This document shows, one piece after another, positions 24,263 to 35,724 of a stretch of DNA of 35,839 nucleotides. Within the stretch, counting starts at the first letter, position 1, and each line of letters opens with the position of its first letter. Source of the DNA: Porogramme epimiltina (lineage: Eukaryota; Basidiomycota; Agaricomycetes; Polyporales; Polyporaceae); NCBI GenBank assembly GCA_900155495.1, contig FTLJ01000038.1:1-35839 (forward strand), written 5' to 3'. The notes beneath the pieces were generated by a model. The model searched no databases. It saw only the letters and a program-made list of their open reading frames with translations, and was not told where the DNA came from. Made by a program: the position numbers and the translations under genes.

Positions 24263-26012
24263 TCAACTCCGGTCGCTGTAGCGGGGCTGGTCCATGTAGT
24301 GAGCCTCCTTGGTCTGAGGACGCTCTTGGCGGAACTGTTTAGAGAGGAAAGCCAAACCGGCAACGTAGAGTACCGGGATGATCTATGACACGTGATACAC
24401 CCAATGAGAACCAGCGTTATTTCTGCGCACAATGCCACGTACCACGACCCAAGCGATCCAGGCAGTATTGACAGAGCTACTGAGATCGGGACGGCCCGAG
24501 GTGTTGGGCCATTCAACGTCGTAACCAGTGTGCACCTGAGAACATCTCGTTAAATCGCCTGTTCATCCGTATCTGGTGCTCTCAACTCACTTGATAGAAG
24601 GATAGCCCAATGATCAGTATGCCGAAGACAGCATGGAAGTAGTTCTGCATCGGGCGCTTCTTCTGCACAGTCCAGCTCGATGGCTTGAAGCGATGGATGA
24701 CTTCGCCGAGCAGGCATTGGGCGACGTAGAGCGCCAAAAGGGCCACACCCCACTTCTTGTGGGTGTCGTCAAGCCCAGCCACACCAGCAGCCTTAACTGC
24801 GGCGATGCCGAGCGCGACGCCCGCGATGATAACAGGGCCGGCTGCAAATACAACAGCGCCGTCAGTGCCGGCGATACACGGGCACCTCCAAACCGGTCTC
24901 GACTGACCGAAGAAGAGTTGGAAGAACATGTGTCCCTTGAACCAGGCATTCGTGAACGTGCGGGCGTACCGGGCGAGCAGTGCACCAGCGGGCAAGAGGA
25001 TCAGGAAGCCGATCGTGCTCAAAACAGCGTGTGCGACGATCATCTTCTGGAAGGGTTGCAGGGGGGTGTTGATCACACCGCCCGAGCTCGCAATCGACCC
25101 GCCAGTGAATGCTGTTGAGAGATCGAGGCTCAGGGCGCCGGAGTCAAGGTGCTGCTGCAGACTCGCATCCTTCGCGCTGTCGTCGGGATTGATTGTCCCG
25201 TAAGCCCAGATAATGCTCTGCTGGGTGCTTGTGGCGCTCTACGGGGTGGAGCGGGTGGCACACGCGTCAGTGAGATGAAACACTCCGCAGTGTGACAGAT
25301 TCCGGGGGCGAGAAGCGGCAGACACGCACGGAAATGGTGAATGAAAAGTTGGAATTGCCAGAGCTGGAGAATGCCGACGTGGTATCGTCAACCGCGGCGA
25401 CACGCGGCGGGTTAGAGTCCACGGTGGGCATGACCTCCGCTGGAGCCGTGCGCTGCGAGAGCGTGAAGCTGCCGTCCGAGTTGTGCCACATGATGACCAT
25501 GGGCGTGTTCGCCATCGTCGAGCCGAAGCCCCTGTAAGGTGGCGTGCACGCGTCAATAACGGGGAAACAGCACGAAAGTGGCACGGTACTCACATGGCCA
25601 TCCACCCAAGGGTAGCCTTCCCTTTGTCGATCAGTGTGTCTAAGGGACATAAACCCGTGAACAAGCTGTCGACAACGACAGAATGGGGACCTGTACTCAC
25701 AGGTCGTCGTCGACCCATTGACCACACCCTCGATACACATGTAGCCACTGGGCGCGCACACACTCCCGGCCGTCAGCCCCGACGAGGAAGTTGAGTTTGA
25801 AGACGTCGCCGAAGTCGTTGAGTTGGAAGAGGTGGAGTCGTTGCCGTCGTCGCTGTCGTAACCACTGTCATCGCGACCCTAAAGTGTGCGAGATTGGTGA
25901 GCGACGTCGTAATGTGCGCTGCTCGTGGGTGAAGAGATTGACTTACATGGTCGCGTCTCGCGAAGACGGTGGAAAAAAGCCCAAGGACGAGGAGTGCCAA
26001 ACCGGGACGCAT
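24263..26012 (-). CDS. Cytochrome (DOMON) plus cytochrome b561 membrane protein
   Basis: This is a probable transmembrane electron carrier: an extracytoplasmic cellobiose-dehydrogenase-type cytochrome domain joined to a b561 di-heme membrane domain. Exons in order are 25947-26012, 25701-25878, 25594-25639, 25330-25531, 24908-25238, 24591-24841, 24443-24535 and 24263-24382, giving 428 residues. Residues 1-19 look like a signal peptide. A Ser/Thr/Asn linker with a predicted CAPSGYMC pair follows. The DOMON part has GWMAMGFGSTMANTPMVIMW and IIWAYGTINPDD, ending at about 210. Membrane helices lie at about 230-254, 269-294, 305-323, 342-359 and 381-403. Four histidines at 234, 267, 302 and 344 fit the two b561 heme sites. 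The substrate is unknown; ferric reduction or redox exchange across a membrane is possible. The domain pair is known in fungi. Seven introns, 55-91 nt. A TATA box lies about 60 bp upstream. Confidence 0.92.
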
Positions 26013-26072
26013 GATTTCGGGGAACGACTGGTGGGGTCAATTGAGCGAAGAGGCCTATGTTTCCACGAAGGC

Positions 26073-26079
26073 TATATAT
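26073..26079 (-). promoter_or_regulatory. TATA box of the cytochrome b561 gene
   Basis: On the minus strand the sequence GATATATAGCC lies about 61-70 bp upstream of the ATG at 26012. The spacing would allow a start site near 26045 and a leader of about 30 nt. It is called from motif and position only. Confidence 0.5.
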
Positions 26080-26086
26080 CCGGGCG

Positions 26087-28662
26087 TTGTTGGGGGTGTG
26101 GTGGGAACGTGCATCTGCTGCGCCAGGCGCGAATGGTGCTGGTGCGGCGACGTCGGTGAGAGCGATGCGGCCATTTGAGGCAGTTGCGCGATTCTCGATT
26201 GACCGAATTGGTTAGGGCGGACATCCTGTGGGAGAGTCGGCGGCGGGTAGCGCTGCGAGGCCCTGCCACCTCCCTGCGTCTTGGCCGCATCAAACGGACG
26301 CCCTCTGGTTCGTCGCCCCATCATAGGGCGCCTTTCCGCATCCGGCCATCCATTAGGCGCCCCGCAGCACGTCTGACCTCGGTGGCTTCCATCGACGCCT
26401 TCCAGCCATGATATGGAGGCTCTCCGTCTTGCTGCGCCGTCCGGAGAGCATTTGCCTCCCCCGCCATGCCCCTCGGGGCGGTGTCAACAAGAGCAGGCGA
26501 CCTCCCAAGCCCTTGTACGCGACGCTTGGGGCCCCGTGGGCAGCAACTCCATCCGATTCCAAATTCCGGGAGGAGCAGCCCCGGCCTATGCGACATGATC
26601 GACCCTGCCACAACACGAAAAACGCTGAGCGTTATCGTCCCTAGTTCGAGCCTAGCCAGCCGTTACGCACCAGCGTTCGTCCTTGGGCTATCTAGCTTCA
26701 TCGTTCGTCCTTTCCGGCGCAGTTCCCTTGATATTGCCTGTCACCGGGAAGATGAGAACTTAGCGTATGCCCAGAAGACGCAGTCACGTAAACCGGAGAA
26801 TGGTATGCTGCTTACAAGGACTGCCCGTCTCCGGTTTCATCCCCGATGACTGTCCAACAATAACATGCGCGCTGAAACGTCGCGTCAGTTCGCCACTCAT
26901 CTGCGCGCGCCCACTGACGCGTGTCATGGGCGCAGCGTGTCGGGGGCCGTGAGACAATCCGGGGGTGTTATCGACTGAGATGCCGCCATTTACGACAGAT
27001 CATGACCGCAGACCCCCGCGGTGAGAAGTTGTACAGGCTCCTAATCTGGCGCAGTCGCTAGGGTGGATCTTCAACGAAGGTGATACACCGGCACTGCAGG
27101 TGGGTCGTCAACAGCAGCAATTGGGTAACTCCGCTGGCTTCGCCCACTTACGTCCGCCCCGCAGTGCGCCGCCTCGATGCGAGGCTGTGCATCCTCGCTG
27201 GAAAACGCCGCCTGCGACTGGTGGGCGAGCCAGCGGACTGTGGAGTTAGATGTTGGAGTTCACAGCGGAAGAAGGCGGAGGCAGGCGCTAAGAGCACTTC
27301 CTGTGTCTTCGCCAAATGTGTGAGGAAGTCGTGTATTACTTGCTACAGACAGCCTCCGAGAAGTTCATATCGCAATGCGGATCTTGATCGTGTGAATGGT
27401 ATGAGACCCAGCGCATTTGACTTGATAGCTGCCTGCGGGGCTTCATCCATCTAGCACTGGTGAGCCAAGGTGCCCGCCACTTTAGACAACAATACATACC
27501 ACAAGCTTGTGCAGGTTTCTCATGGACATAGTGCGGTTTCAAGAACACAACACGTTTGGAACTGTGTCTGCTTTGGCGTGCTCATCCGGGCACTCGGATC
27601 GAGAAGATACTTCCGGCGAATCGTTGACGGGGGCTCATTTATTTGCCACGAAGTATATGAACACATGGGTATATGGCAGTAACATCGATGTGTAAGAGCC
27701 AGCCCCTAAAAGTGACTTGAACAATTTGTCCTGGTCGAACTCACGGCAGACACGGCGCACCTCCGGTACATAGGGGACCTCCCGAGAAGAAAGCTGGGGC
27801 TGCGGACATACATACCATCGCTACCTCCTATATACGGGCCACCTGGTGGTGAGATAGGAGGGACAGCCTTGTATGCGTCGCGGACAGGTGAAGTGGCCGG
27901 GACGCGTATCCGGTGGCCGAGCCGGGTCACTCGGTGACGCCATTACGAGATAGGAAGCTGTCATGGTGGTCGAACATGATGGGGAACACATGCTGTGTGG
28001 GACCCAGGCTGTATACAAGAGAATGACTGCATCGACCCCGGGTGATGAGGACGGGTCGCCGAGAACAGCGTCGAAAGTGGGGTGCTGATTCGAAAATGAA
28101 TGGTGTGGTTCGCCGCCGCGCCTGTCGCCGTGTGAAGAGCGAGCAGAGGAATGTCGGGAGACCGGGAACGAGACTAGACGAGTAGGATCTCGAACAGGAA
28201 CGTCAAGAGAGACGAGAAAGACGCAGACGAGGACGAGCAGTAGTTGGGAGGGGCGATCGAGCGGTAACGATGCGAACGACCGGCTGCATCCACCCATGCC
28301 CCAGACTCGATCCCCCTCGGCCCGATCAGCGTCCCGGCCGGCCTCCTGTGCCTGCGCCCGCGGCACGGTGCCTATTGGGGCAGTCTGCCGGGCCGCGTAG
28401 GGGGGGATGAAGTCATGGCCGGCCGGCGCTGCGGAGGGAGCAACAGAGGTTGTTGCCGGGGGGCTGTTGCCGAGACAGAGGGGCGGGGCGGGAGGCTCTG
28501 GACCGAGGCCGGATGCAACGCACGGATTGAGAGGCCACCAGAGCATCCACTGGGTCGCTATCCGTTCTTGTCTTCGACCCTCGCTCATTGCCCCCTGGGG
28601 CCCTCTTTACCTCTGCTGGACCGGTGCAATACGCTCTTACGACCTCCCGACGCTTCACGATC
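26087..28662. other. 2.6-kb stretch without supported gene
   Basis: Frames are short or overlapping, with no family motif. The longest, 255 codons on the minus strand (27821-28588), has a skewed Pro/Ser/Arg composition and one hydrophobic run, but no recognised domain and no splice-supported extension. The final few hundred bases hold the promoter and leader of the plus-strand NIPA gene. Confidence 0.4.
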
Positions 28663-31410
28663 ATGTCTACAACCTCGGCTACCGCAGCCACCACCTCCTC
28701 CACCGCTTCTGCTACTTCTACGGCCTCTTCCACTATCACAGTACCCGCGAACCTCAAGGCAATAGCTGCTCCACTTTCGCGATTCCTTTGCCCCTCTCAT
28801 TCTCATTCCCACAGGTCATCGGCATCATTCTCGCTATTGCCAGCGGCGTCCTCATCGGTTCCAGCTTCGTATTCAAGAAGAAGGGTCTCCTCAGGTCTCA
28901 GAAGGGAGCAGTCGCGGGAGAGGGTGTCGCGTATCTCAAATCGGTATGTTCTCATTTTGCTTGTTTCGCGCTGCGATCTCTCAAGTTCGGTTAGCCATTA
29001 TGGTGGACAGGAATGATCAGTATGTTGTCGCTCACCAGCTGCGGAGTTAGCACTCACCGGTTGCACAGTGATGATACTAGGGGAGATATGCAACTTTGCT
29101 GGTAAGCCCCGCCCACTTCGAGCTCGGCTTATTGCATTTCAACCTCTCTAAACTCTTCGTAGCATATGCCTTCGTGGAGGCCATTGTTGTGGTATGGCTT
29201 TCTTGCACCCCGAATACCATTTCGCAAGTAACTCCCCCTATTCTAGACCCCCATGGGCGCACTCTCTGTGGTCATTTGCGCTATTCTATCGTCCCTGTTC
29301 CTCAATGAAAAGCTCAGCTTCTTTGGCTGGTTGGGATGCGCCCTTTGCGTTGTATGTTCCTCCACACTCGTTTCCCCGCATACAATAACGAGTTCTCGTC
29401 AGCTGGGTTCCGTCATCATCGCGCTCAATGGTACAGCCCCTTCTGCCTCCCACCCCAAATTCTGTCAGCTCAATTATGGCATGTTTCTCAGGACCGCAAG
29501 AACAGTCTATAGGCCAAATCGTGGAGTTCCAAAAGTTGTTCTTGTCTCCTGGTTTCTTGGTCTACGGCGGCATCCTGATCGCTGCATCTTTGGTGATCGT
29601 ATTCTACTTTGCACCGAGGTACGTGCGAACTTTTCCACCCGAGCTTCGGCTTACCGTAAAGGTCAGGTATGGAAAGAAGAGCATGCTGTGGTATATCATG
29701 GTTTGTAGCATGATAGGCGGAATCAGCGTCAGCGTTACCACAGGGCTGGGGGCTGCGATCGTAACCACCGCCTATGGTGACAACCAGGTAAGAGAGCACT
29801 GTCGTGATCTCGATTCCAACTGCTCATTGGGAAATGACCCTTCCAGTTCAAGCATTGGTTTATTTACTTCCTAATGGTATTTGTTGCTGTAACATTAAGT
29901 GAGTGGTCGTCCGTCAAACGAGGGAAAATGCCGTACTCATCAAATTCCGAAAGTCACGGAGGTGTATTATCTCAATGTGGCGCTGGCGCTATTCAACACC
30001 GGTGAGTAAGTCCAAGACCTGCACGGCAACTCCCGCTAATGTTTCTGTCCCTGTCAATAGCAATGGGTTAGTGGCGTTCCCTCCCTAATTCCGATAGCTT
30101 AACTGACCGCCCGATAGTCACTCCCACGTACTACGTGATCTGTAGGTCGATTGAAGAATCTGTCACCTGTTCGTGCTAACGTGGCCCCACTAGTCACGTT
30201 CTTTTCAATGGTCACAACCATTGTGTTGTTCCAGGGGCTTAGCGCATCGGTCACACAAATCATCACCCTTGTCATGGGATTCTTGGTCATCTGCGTGGGG
30301 ATCACCGTCCTCCAGCTCTCCAAGGTCGATCCTACCCAGATCAAGTCCCTCGACAGGCGCTCGACGCTCCTCCTGCAAGCAGCAAAGAGCAACACTGAAG
30401 GCATCGACGAGAAGAACCTGACTGCAGTCGAGGACCCCGGTATGGATGCTCTTCGGGGAAGCTTTGGCACTATGGGCAGTATCATCCGGGCGCGCAGCGC
30501 ACGACGGATGAGCATGAACAGCCGCGCCTCCGCTTCCATTCGGTCAAGATACAGTGCGCAGCCAGGGTCGCCTCTTCCCGGCCAGCGTCAAGACCCCTTA
30601 GTGGGCGTCAAACGGCACCAGCTCTTCGACAACCCCATGCCCGGAACCCCAGGGCCCATCGAGGGCGACGCCGACCGGATATCGATGGCCAGCCATCCTT
30701 CCGTGCTTGGATCTCCCTTCGCTCAGCGGAAGCAGACCATCAAGTTCGGTAATGAAGATGTTGTCCACTCATACCACACGCCTGGAAAGGGTGATAACAC
30801 GGCAACGCATGAGCGTAGAAACGTACTGCACAGCAGCGGCGGGAGCGTGAAATACGACTCGGTCAGTAGCGGTAGCTGGTCGGCGAAAGCTGTAGTCGGC
30901 GCTAACGGCGAGCAGACGCCAACAACGTCCGACGGCCAAGTCCTCACCGTCGATCTCCCTGGGCTCGACCCTCGGGACAGCTTCTTCGACTCCTCTGAGC
31001 CGCTCACCGCGCCGCCCGCCCTCGGCACCGGCCGCTCACATGCCGCCTTCCCTCCCCCGCCCCTCCCCCAGATCCAGAGCCCATACGACGGTCTTCCGTC
31101 CACGGCGGCGACCACGACCTCCTTCCCTTCCCACTTTGCTCCATCAGGCACTGCTCCTGGCGGCGGCGCCGCGGCTCCCCCTACATCTCCCGGATCTCGG
31201 CTGCGCCACCTGCAGCTATTCGGTACCCGCTCCCCGAGCGGGCGACACTACCCCGCGGGCGACCGCGACGACGACCGCGAGGAGAGCATCAGCCTCTGGA
31301 ACCGTCCCTCGACGGAGGGACTCGACCTCGAGACTGGAAGCGACACCGATCTTCCCCAGGGCGGGATCAGGCTGGTTCCTAATACACGACAGCGTTCAGA
31401 CGTCTTGTAA
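28663..31410 (+). CDS. NIPA-type magnesium transporter (DUF803)
   Basis: A multi-pass membrane protein of the drug/metabolite-transporter-like NIPA family, which carries Mg2+. Exons: 28663-28758, 28815-28943, 28995-29019, 29069-29101, 29163-29191, 29247-29351, 29403-29430, 29492-29618, 29667-29787, 29847-29898, 29954-30001, 30061-30066, 30118-30141 and 30194-31410, giving 679 residues in one frame. After a Ser/Thr-rich N-terminus come family blocks IGIILAIASGVLIGSSFVFKK, GEICNFAAYAFVEAIVVTP, GALSVVICAILSSLFLNEKL, LGCALCVLGSVIIALN, and later YYLNVALALFNTAMVTPTYY. The membrane part ends near 318, with about nine segments. A roughly 360-residue, probably disordered cytosolic tail rich in Ser, Pro and Gly follows; it is long for the family. 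Exon 12 is only 6 nt. Intron 1 seems to use a GC donor (after Lys32). A GT donor at 28741 would also stay in frame and would shorten the protein by six residues. Confidence 0.93.
30061..30066 (+). other. 6-nt internal coding micro-exon of the NIPA gene
   Basis: CAATGG lies between acceptor AATAG (ending 30060) and donor GTTAGT (from 30067). It supplies the Ala-Met-Val junction of FNTAMVTPTYY, a conserved membrane segment of the family. Flanking introns are 59 and 51 nt. Skipping it removes two residues (Ala-Met) without a frame shift. Confidence 0.8.
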
Positions 31411-32877
31411 CGGCGTCTTGAACCTCCGTCTTGCATTTTTTTGGTGGATGGTGCCCCCTTCTTCGCCCCCTTCGATCATCGGTCTTTGAACTCGTGCTAC
31501 AGTAGTTGGGCTCGTATGTATACGCTAGAGCTGTTAGATACATCTCGTGGGTTAGAGCCGGATGGACCTAATTGGACTCTCACTCGCCGGACTTTTTTAC
31601 CTTCTGTCTCTTTGATTCGTCCGCGTCCGCGTCCGACATCTTCTCGCTGGTGGCATCGGCGTCCGTCTGTTTAGTATGCCACTCTTCCAATGTGTAAAAC
31701 TCGTTTTGTAGCTGAGTCACGGTACGCCCACAAGACCCGCTAGACCACCGCCCGGCGAATCGGGGAGCCAACCAGCGCGCCCACCAGGTCTTCGCGGACG
31801 CGTGCGACCAGCCTAAGCCCGTTGGCGGTTCGTCGGGCACGGGGGCTTCTGGGCATGTGCAGGGCCGCCCGGTTCTTGCACAAAGAAGGCGTTTGAGCTG
31901 CCAACTGGGACCGGCTGTGGGCAGGCTGAATTGCGCTCCCTTATACTTTGGGGGTGGTCCTGCTGCGTCGGGTCCTGGAAATGAACGTAAATGCGCGGCG
32001 ACCCTGAGCCATCTGGCCCATAGATGCCGCTAAGCAGCTCCCCCGACTGTCCTGCTGGCTCCCAGCCCTGGTAAATTTTAACAGTGAAGGGCTCGGGCAG
32101 AAGGCTTGTACCTAGTGCCGGGCCGTCACCGGCGCGAACCGCGGCTGCACGAACACCACAGGACCCATCTGTGGTATCTGTGGCATTAGGTGGGGCGATG
32201 CACCCGGCGAGTGTAATTCCTCCCGCAGAAGAGCGCGCGTGCGCACGGCGGGCCCAGTCCGGGCTACCTGGCTACCCACCTACTGCATTCCGCTGGCGAG
32301 CTCGGCGTTCGCGAACCACGTGCGGGCGCACGCAGCGACGACTCGGCGTTGTGGCGGCCGCTTCTTGCGTTCTAGCGGCGAGCTCCCCTTCGGGTGCACT
32401 GCACAAAGCGCGAACCAGGATCTGGGCTGGGCCGTTCTGAGCTCACGGCATGCGACGCTCCCTGATCTGATCATGAGCACTTCGCGTAGCGCGGGGCATG
32501 AACAAGCTCTCGAGCACCTCGGGCTGGAGGGTGCAAGGGGCCTCGGCCCCCGTCGACCGTCCCCGCTCGGCATTCGAACACCTCTCTCGACGCGGGATCG
32601 CACGGCGCACGGGGGGTCGGCGCGTCGGACTCGAGCGCGGCGGATCCCCTGGCGGCGGTCCACGGCTGATCTGCGGGCGTGCCGCGGAGGCAGATCCAGT
32701 CGCTCAGCACGAATGCCTGCGGCCGCGCCCCGCCCCGCTCGGTCATCATGTGTGCCCACGGCGCGCGCACCAGCCCCGCAGCGCCCGCCCAGCCGCCCGG
32801 GCGCGGTCTTCCCCTGCCAGCAGCCCGCCTTCCCTCGAAATGCCCCCCTCCCCAATCACGAGCCCCGCCGGCTACGC

Positions 32878-32896
32878 GCGTGCGTGCGTGCGTGCG
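32878..32896. repeat. GTGC tetranucleotide run
   Basis: About four consecutive GTGC-type units occur inside the GC-rich island (CGCGTGCGTGCGTGCGTGC). This is a simple-sequence tract of no assigned role. Confidence 0.6.
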
Positions 32897-33540
32897 CACC
32901 CCCGCGTGCGCGCGACGACGTCTCCTCGTCGCCCGCGCCTTCCGAGGACAGAGCGGCCGGCGGCGGCGACCTCCTGCCTCCCGGTGGCACGGCGTTGCCT
33001 GAGCCTCGTCCTCGCTGTGCGAAACTCCTCGGCCGGACGAGTAAAAAAATTCATCCAGCTGCGGCCGACGCGCCCCCACGAGGGCCCCCCCATCCTCCCT
33101 CGATATTGCGGCGCCTCGAGGCGTCGTGTGCTAGCCGCCTCCTTCTGGCGCGGGCAATGGTCGTCCCCCCGGTTCTCTTACGTGTCGCTCTCGCGCGCTC
33201 GCCGCGGAGCACGGGCTCGGAGGACCGGAATGCTCGGTCGTATTCCATTAAGATACTACGCGGCCAGGGCGCAATCGCAATCGCGCGGACGTGCGTCCGG
33301 CGTGTGCCGGTTGACGGTGACGCATGGCGTCGACCAACGCCGCGATTTCCCGCTCGAAGCCGTGGCAGCCATGCAATCGGGCGGCGCGGGGGGCACTGGG
33401 AAAAAAGCGCCAGATGACGGTATGAAACGTCGAGTCGTATACGGTGCCAGAAGCGTCGGGGTCGGGGGTCGGGCGTACGCACTGCGGCCGCGCCTCAGAC
33501 ACGCGGCTAGCAGACCTAGTATGACGACGAATCGGATTCC

Positions 33541-33555
33541 ATGATGATGATGATG
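33541..33555. repeat. ATG trinucleotide run
   Basis: About four to five consecutive ATG/TGA units form a short trinucleotide microsatellite. It is not in a supported gene. Confidence 0.6.
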
Positions 33556-34174
33556 TCGCATTTGTATCGGCCGCGATGGGCGCGCGGTGGCCTCGGACCA
33601 GGGGTGTGGTGCCGTTTAATAAAACATGTGTCAGGCAGGACGGCGCACCATGCTGGAATAAGAAGAGGACTATGTCGAGCCAAAAGCCCGAAGTCAGTGT
33701 GAACGCCTTTGCACGTGCAGGGCAGGTCACTCTTCCGGGGCCGGCCTCCGCGGAGCTCAAAACAGGCAAGTTGGTGACAGCACGGCGAATACGCATAACG
33801 TTGGCATGACATGGTTCGGAAGTGTCCTAGGCGATGTTTCGTGAATCTCACAGTATGCTACTATTGGGAATCGAGACCGACACAGACGGTAATCTAAGAT
33901 GACTGAACACAAAGCAATGCATGACGACAACAATGATGGCACTGTCCATAACCGTATAGACCACACGAGACCCACGAACTTCGCAAAATAAGGAGGATGG
34001 GAACGGTCGGGGATGACAGGAGGAGTTAAGAAGGTCCATCTACCGGAGATGACGGGGTGATAACCAGAACCAGTGTCAATGGTGAGAAGGGGAGCCAGTG
34101 GCGCGGTAAGGCTCGGACCCAACCAGGACGCGAGTGTACTCTGTATGCGGTCGGAGGCAAGCACAGTTCCGAAT

Positions 34175-35704
34175 TCAAAGAGTAAGCGAATCGGAAGGAC
34201 GCCGGAACGACTCGTCGGTGAGGTCGTACATCCGTGGCCGGATGCCACGTCGCGACGTCGCTGGGTATACACACTTGAGCTTCCGCTTCGCACATTGGCT
34301 GAGAACAAAGGCCGTCAGTCTCAGAACTATTAACGTGCCGATGTCCAGCTACTCACTTGCAGGTCCGGTCGACTGAGTTAGCCGGGGGACTTTGACAGGC
34401 GATCTTGCGCTTCCGGCAAAAGTAACAGGCGAGAGTAAGCGGCTTCTTCGGGCTATCTTCGATTAACGATGAAGGGCGGGGTATAGGCGGCGGGGCGGGG
34501 ACGCTGGGGATCGACAAGACATGGTGCGAGCCATGGCGCATGTTCGCCTCGTCCGAGGGGCAGGTGGTGGTGTGGAGGCCGTGGAGATCGTGGAGTTGCT
34601 GCGGGCGCGGCGCGTGTATATGCGAGAAGTGTCCGGAAGCAGCACCGTAGACGGAGTGGTGTCCAGAGCCGTCGATGTAGGAGTAGGGGTAGTGCGAGTG
34701 CGATGGGAAGTGCGCGTCTGGGTGCGATTGAGGGTAGGATGGGTATAGCCCGTACGCCGGCTGCTGGTCATATGCGCTGCCTAGAGTGTATTATTGTCAG
34801 CGAGAGATCTTCGCAGCATCTGTGGTATTCATACCTTGCTCGTGGAACCGGTCGCTGTATGCGTGGTCGTCGATCGGCGAGCCGTCCTCGCACCATGTTG
34901 GGGGGCTGTAGCTCATGGGGGAAGTGACACCGGCGAGGTCCAGTGCTGGGTATGAAGACTGGGAGTGGGGCGCGGACACCGCCTGTAGGGGAGCGAGATG
35001 AGAGGACGCCCGGTGCAATCGTGGTGTGCACGTACCGTGCTGCGAGCGAGATCGGGGTGACGGTGCTCGGCGTTAGAGTAGGCCGAGGGGTATACAGAAT
35101 TCTCGCCGCAGTCTGCCTCCTCTCCTTCCCACTCCAGGCGCTGCAAGGGTGGTGGAGAGTACTGGAGGAGACCGGCGTCGCCCCTGCGGCGCGCTTGCGC
35201 GAGGGAGGAGATGTGGACGTCGCTGGAAGCGGGGCGAGCGGAGCGGGAGGAGAATGCGCTTGAGGAGGAGACGTCGCCGGTGCCCGCCACTTGTTGGGAG
35301 TTGGCGCTCCAGCGGCCGGAGGTTATCGCGCCATCGAGGGGCTGATTGCAGCCACCGGGGAGGGCCTGCGCGAATTATTACCGGTGCGTGGGGAGGAGAC
35401 GGAGAGGGAGACTTACCGAGTACGGGGCGTCGAGGAGGAGGCTGTTTTGCATGGGCCCGACCACATAAGGGGGTTCGGTGGCGGAGTGGCCGTAGTGGGC
35501 GCCGTGGTGGCCGTGCGGATAATCGCGATGGTCATAGAGGGTACCACCGGGGGAGTAATAAGGATAATCGGCATGCGCGTCATTGTCCGCGACATACGGG
35601 GTGCGGGTGGAGGGTGGGTCGACGGGGGTGCCAAGGTAGTCTGAGTCGGACTCGAAGTCGGTGGTGGAGCCCTGGGAGAGGGGGGTGAGCTGATGGGGGG
35701 ACAT
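34175..35704 (-). CDS. Zn(II)2Cys6 zinc-cluster protein, cluster at the C-terminus
   Basis: A probable nuclear DNA-binding transcription factor. Exons in order are 35417-35704, 35036-35365, 34835-34982, 34357-34780 and 34175-34298, giving 437 residues in one frame. The zinc cluster has Cys374, Cys377, Cys384, Cys396, Cys399 and Cys406 (spacing 2-6-11-2-6), with the basic segments RKRK and AKRKLK. It is followed by YPATSRRGIRPRM and a stop only 31 residues after the last Cys. About 370 residues before it are Ser/Pro/Tyr/His-rich, probably disordered. There is no middle-homology (Fungal_trans) domain. The usual fungal layout is an N-terminal cluster, so this is the reverse, although such C-terminal clusters do occur in basidiomycete proteins. 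Introns are 51, 53, 54 and 58 nt; the last splits the cluster between Cys396 and Cys399. Target genes are unknown. A G-rich tract on the plus strand covers the upstream region. Confidence 0.9.
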
Positions 35705-35724
35705 AGCTAATTAGGCAGGCGTGC

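Larger units (their letters stand above)
31411..34174. other. 2.8-kb stretch without supported gene, GC-rich in the middle
   Basis: The first 250-300 bases are probably the 3' flank of the NIPA gene. Between about 32.2 and 33.5 kb GC is very high. Frames of 390, 348, 202 and 191 codons overlap on both strands with Arg/Ala/Pro-rich products, no motifs and no clear splice structure, as expected from composition. A short GTGC/CGTG microsatellite-like run lies at about 32878-32896, and an ATG trinucleotide run at 33541-33555. The last part should be the 3' flank of the zinc-cluster gene. Confidence 0.4.

Noticed and set aside
27821..28588. 255-codon minus-strand frame upstream of the NIPA gene
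   Set aside because: No domain, skewed Pro/Ser/Arg composition, and it lies across the presumed NIPA promoter. A single hydrophobic run is not enough.
32239..33544. 392- and 348-codon plus-strand frames and 202-/191-codon minus-strand frames
   Set aside because: Mutually overlapping in high-GC sequence, without motifs or splice logic.
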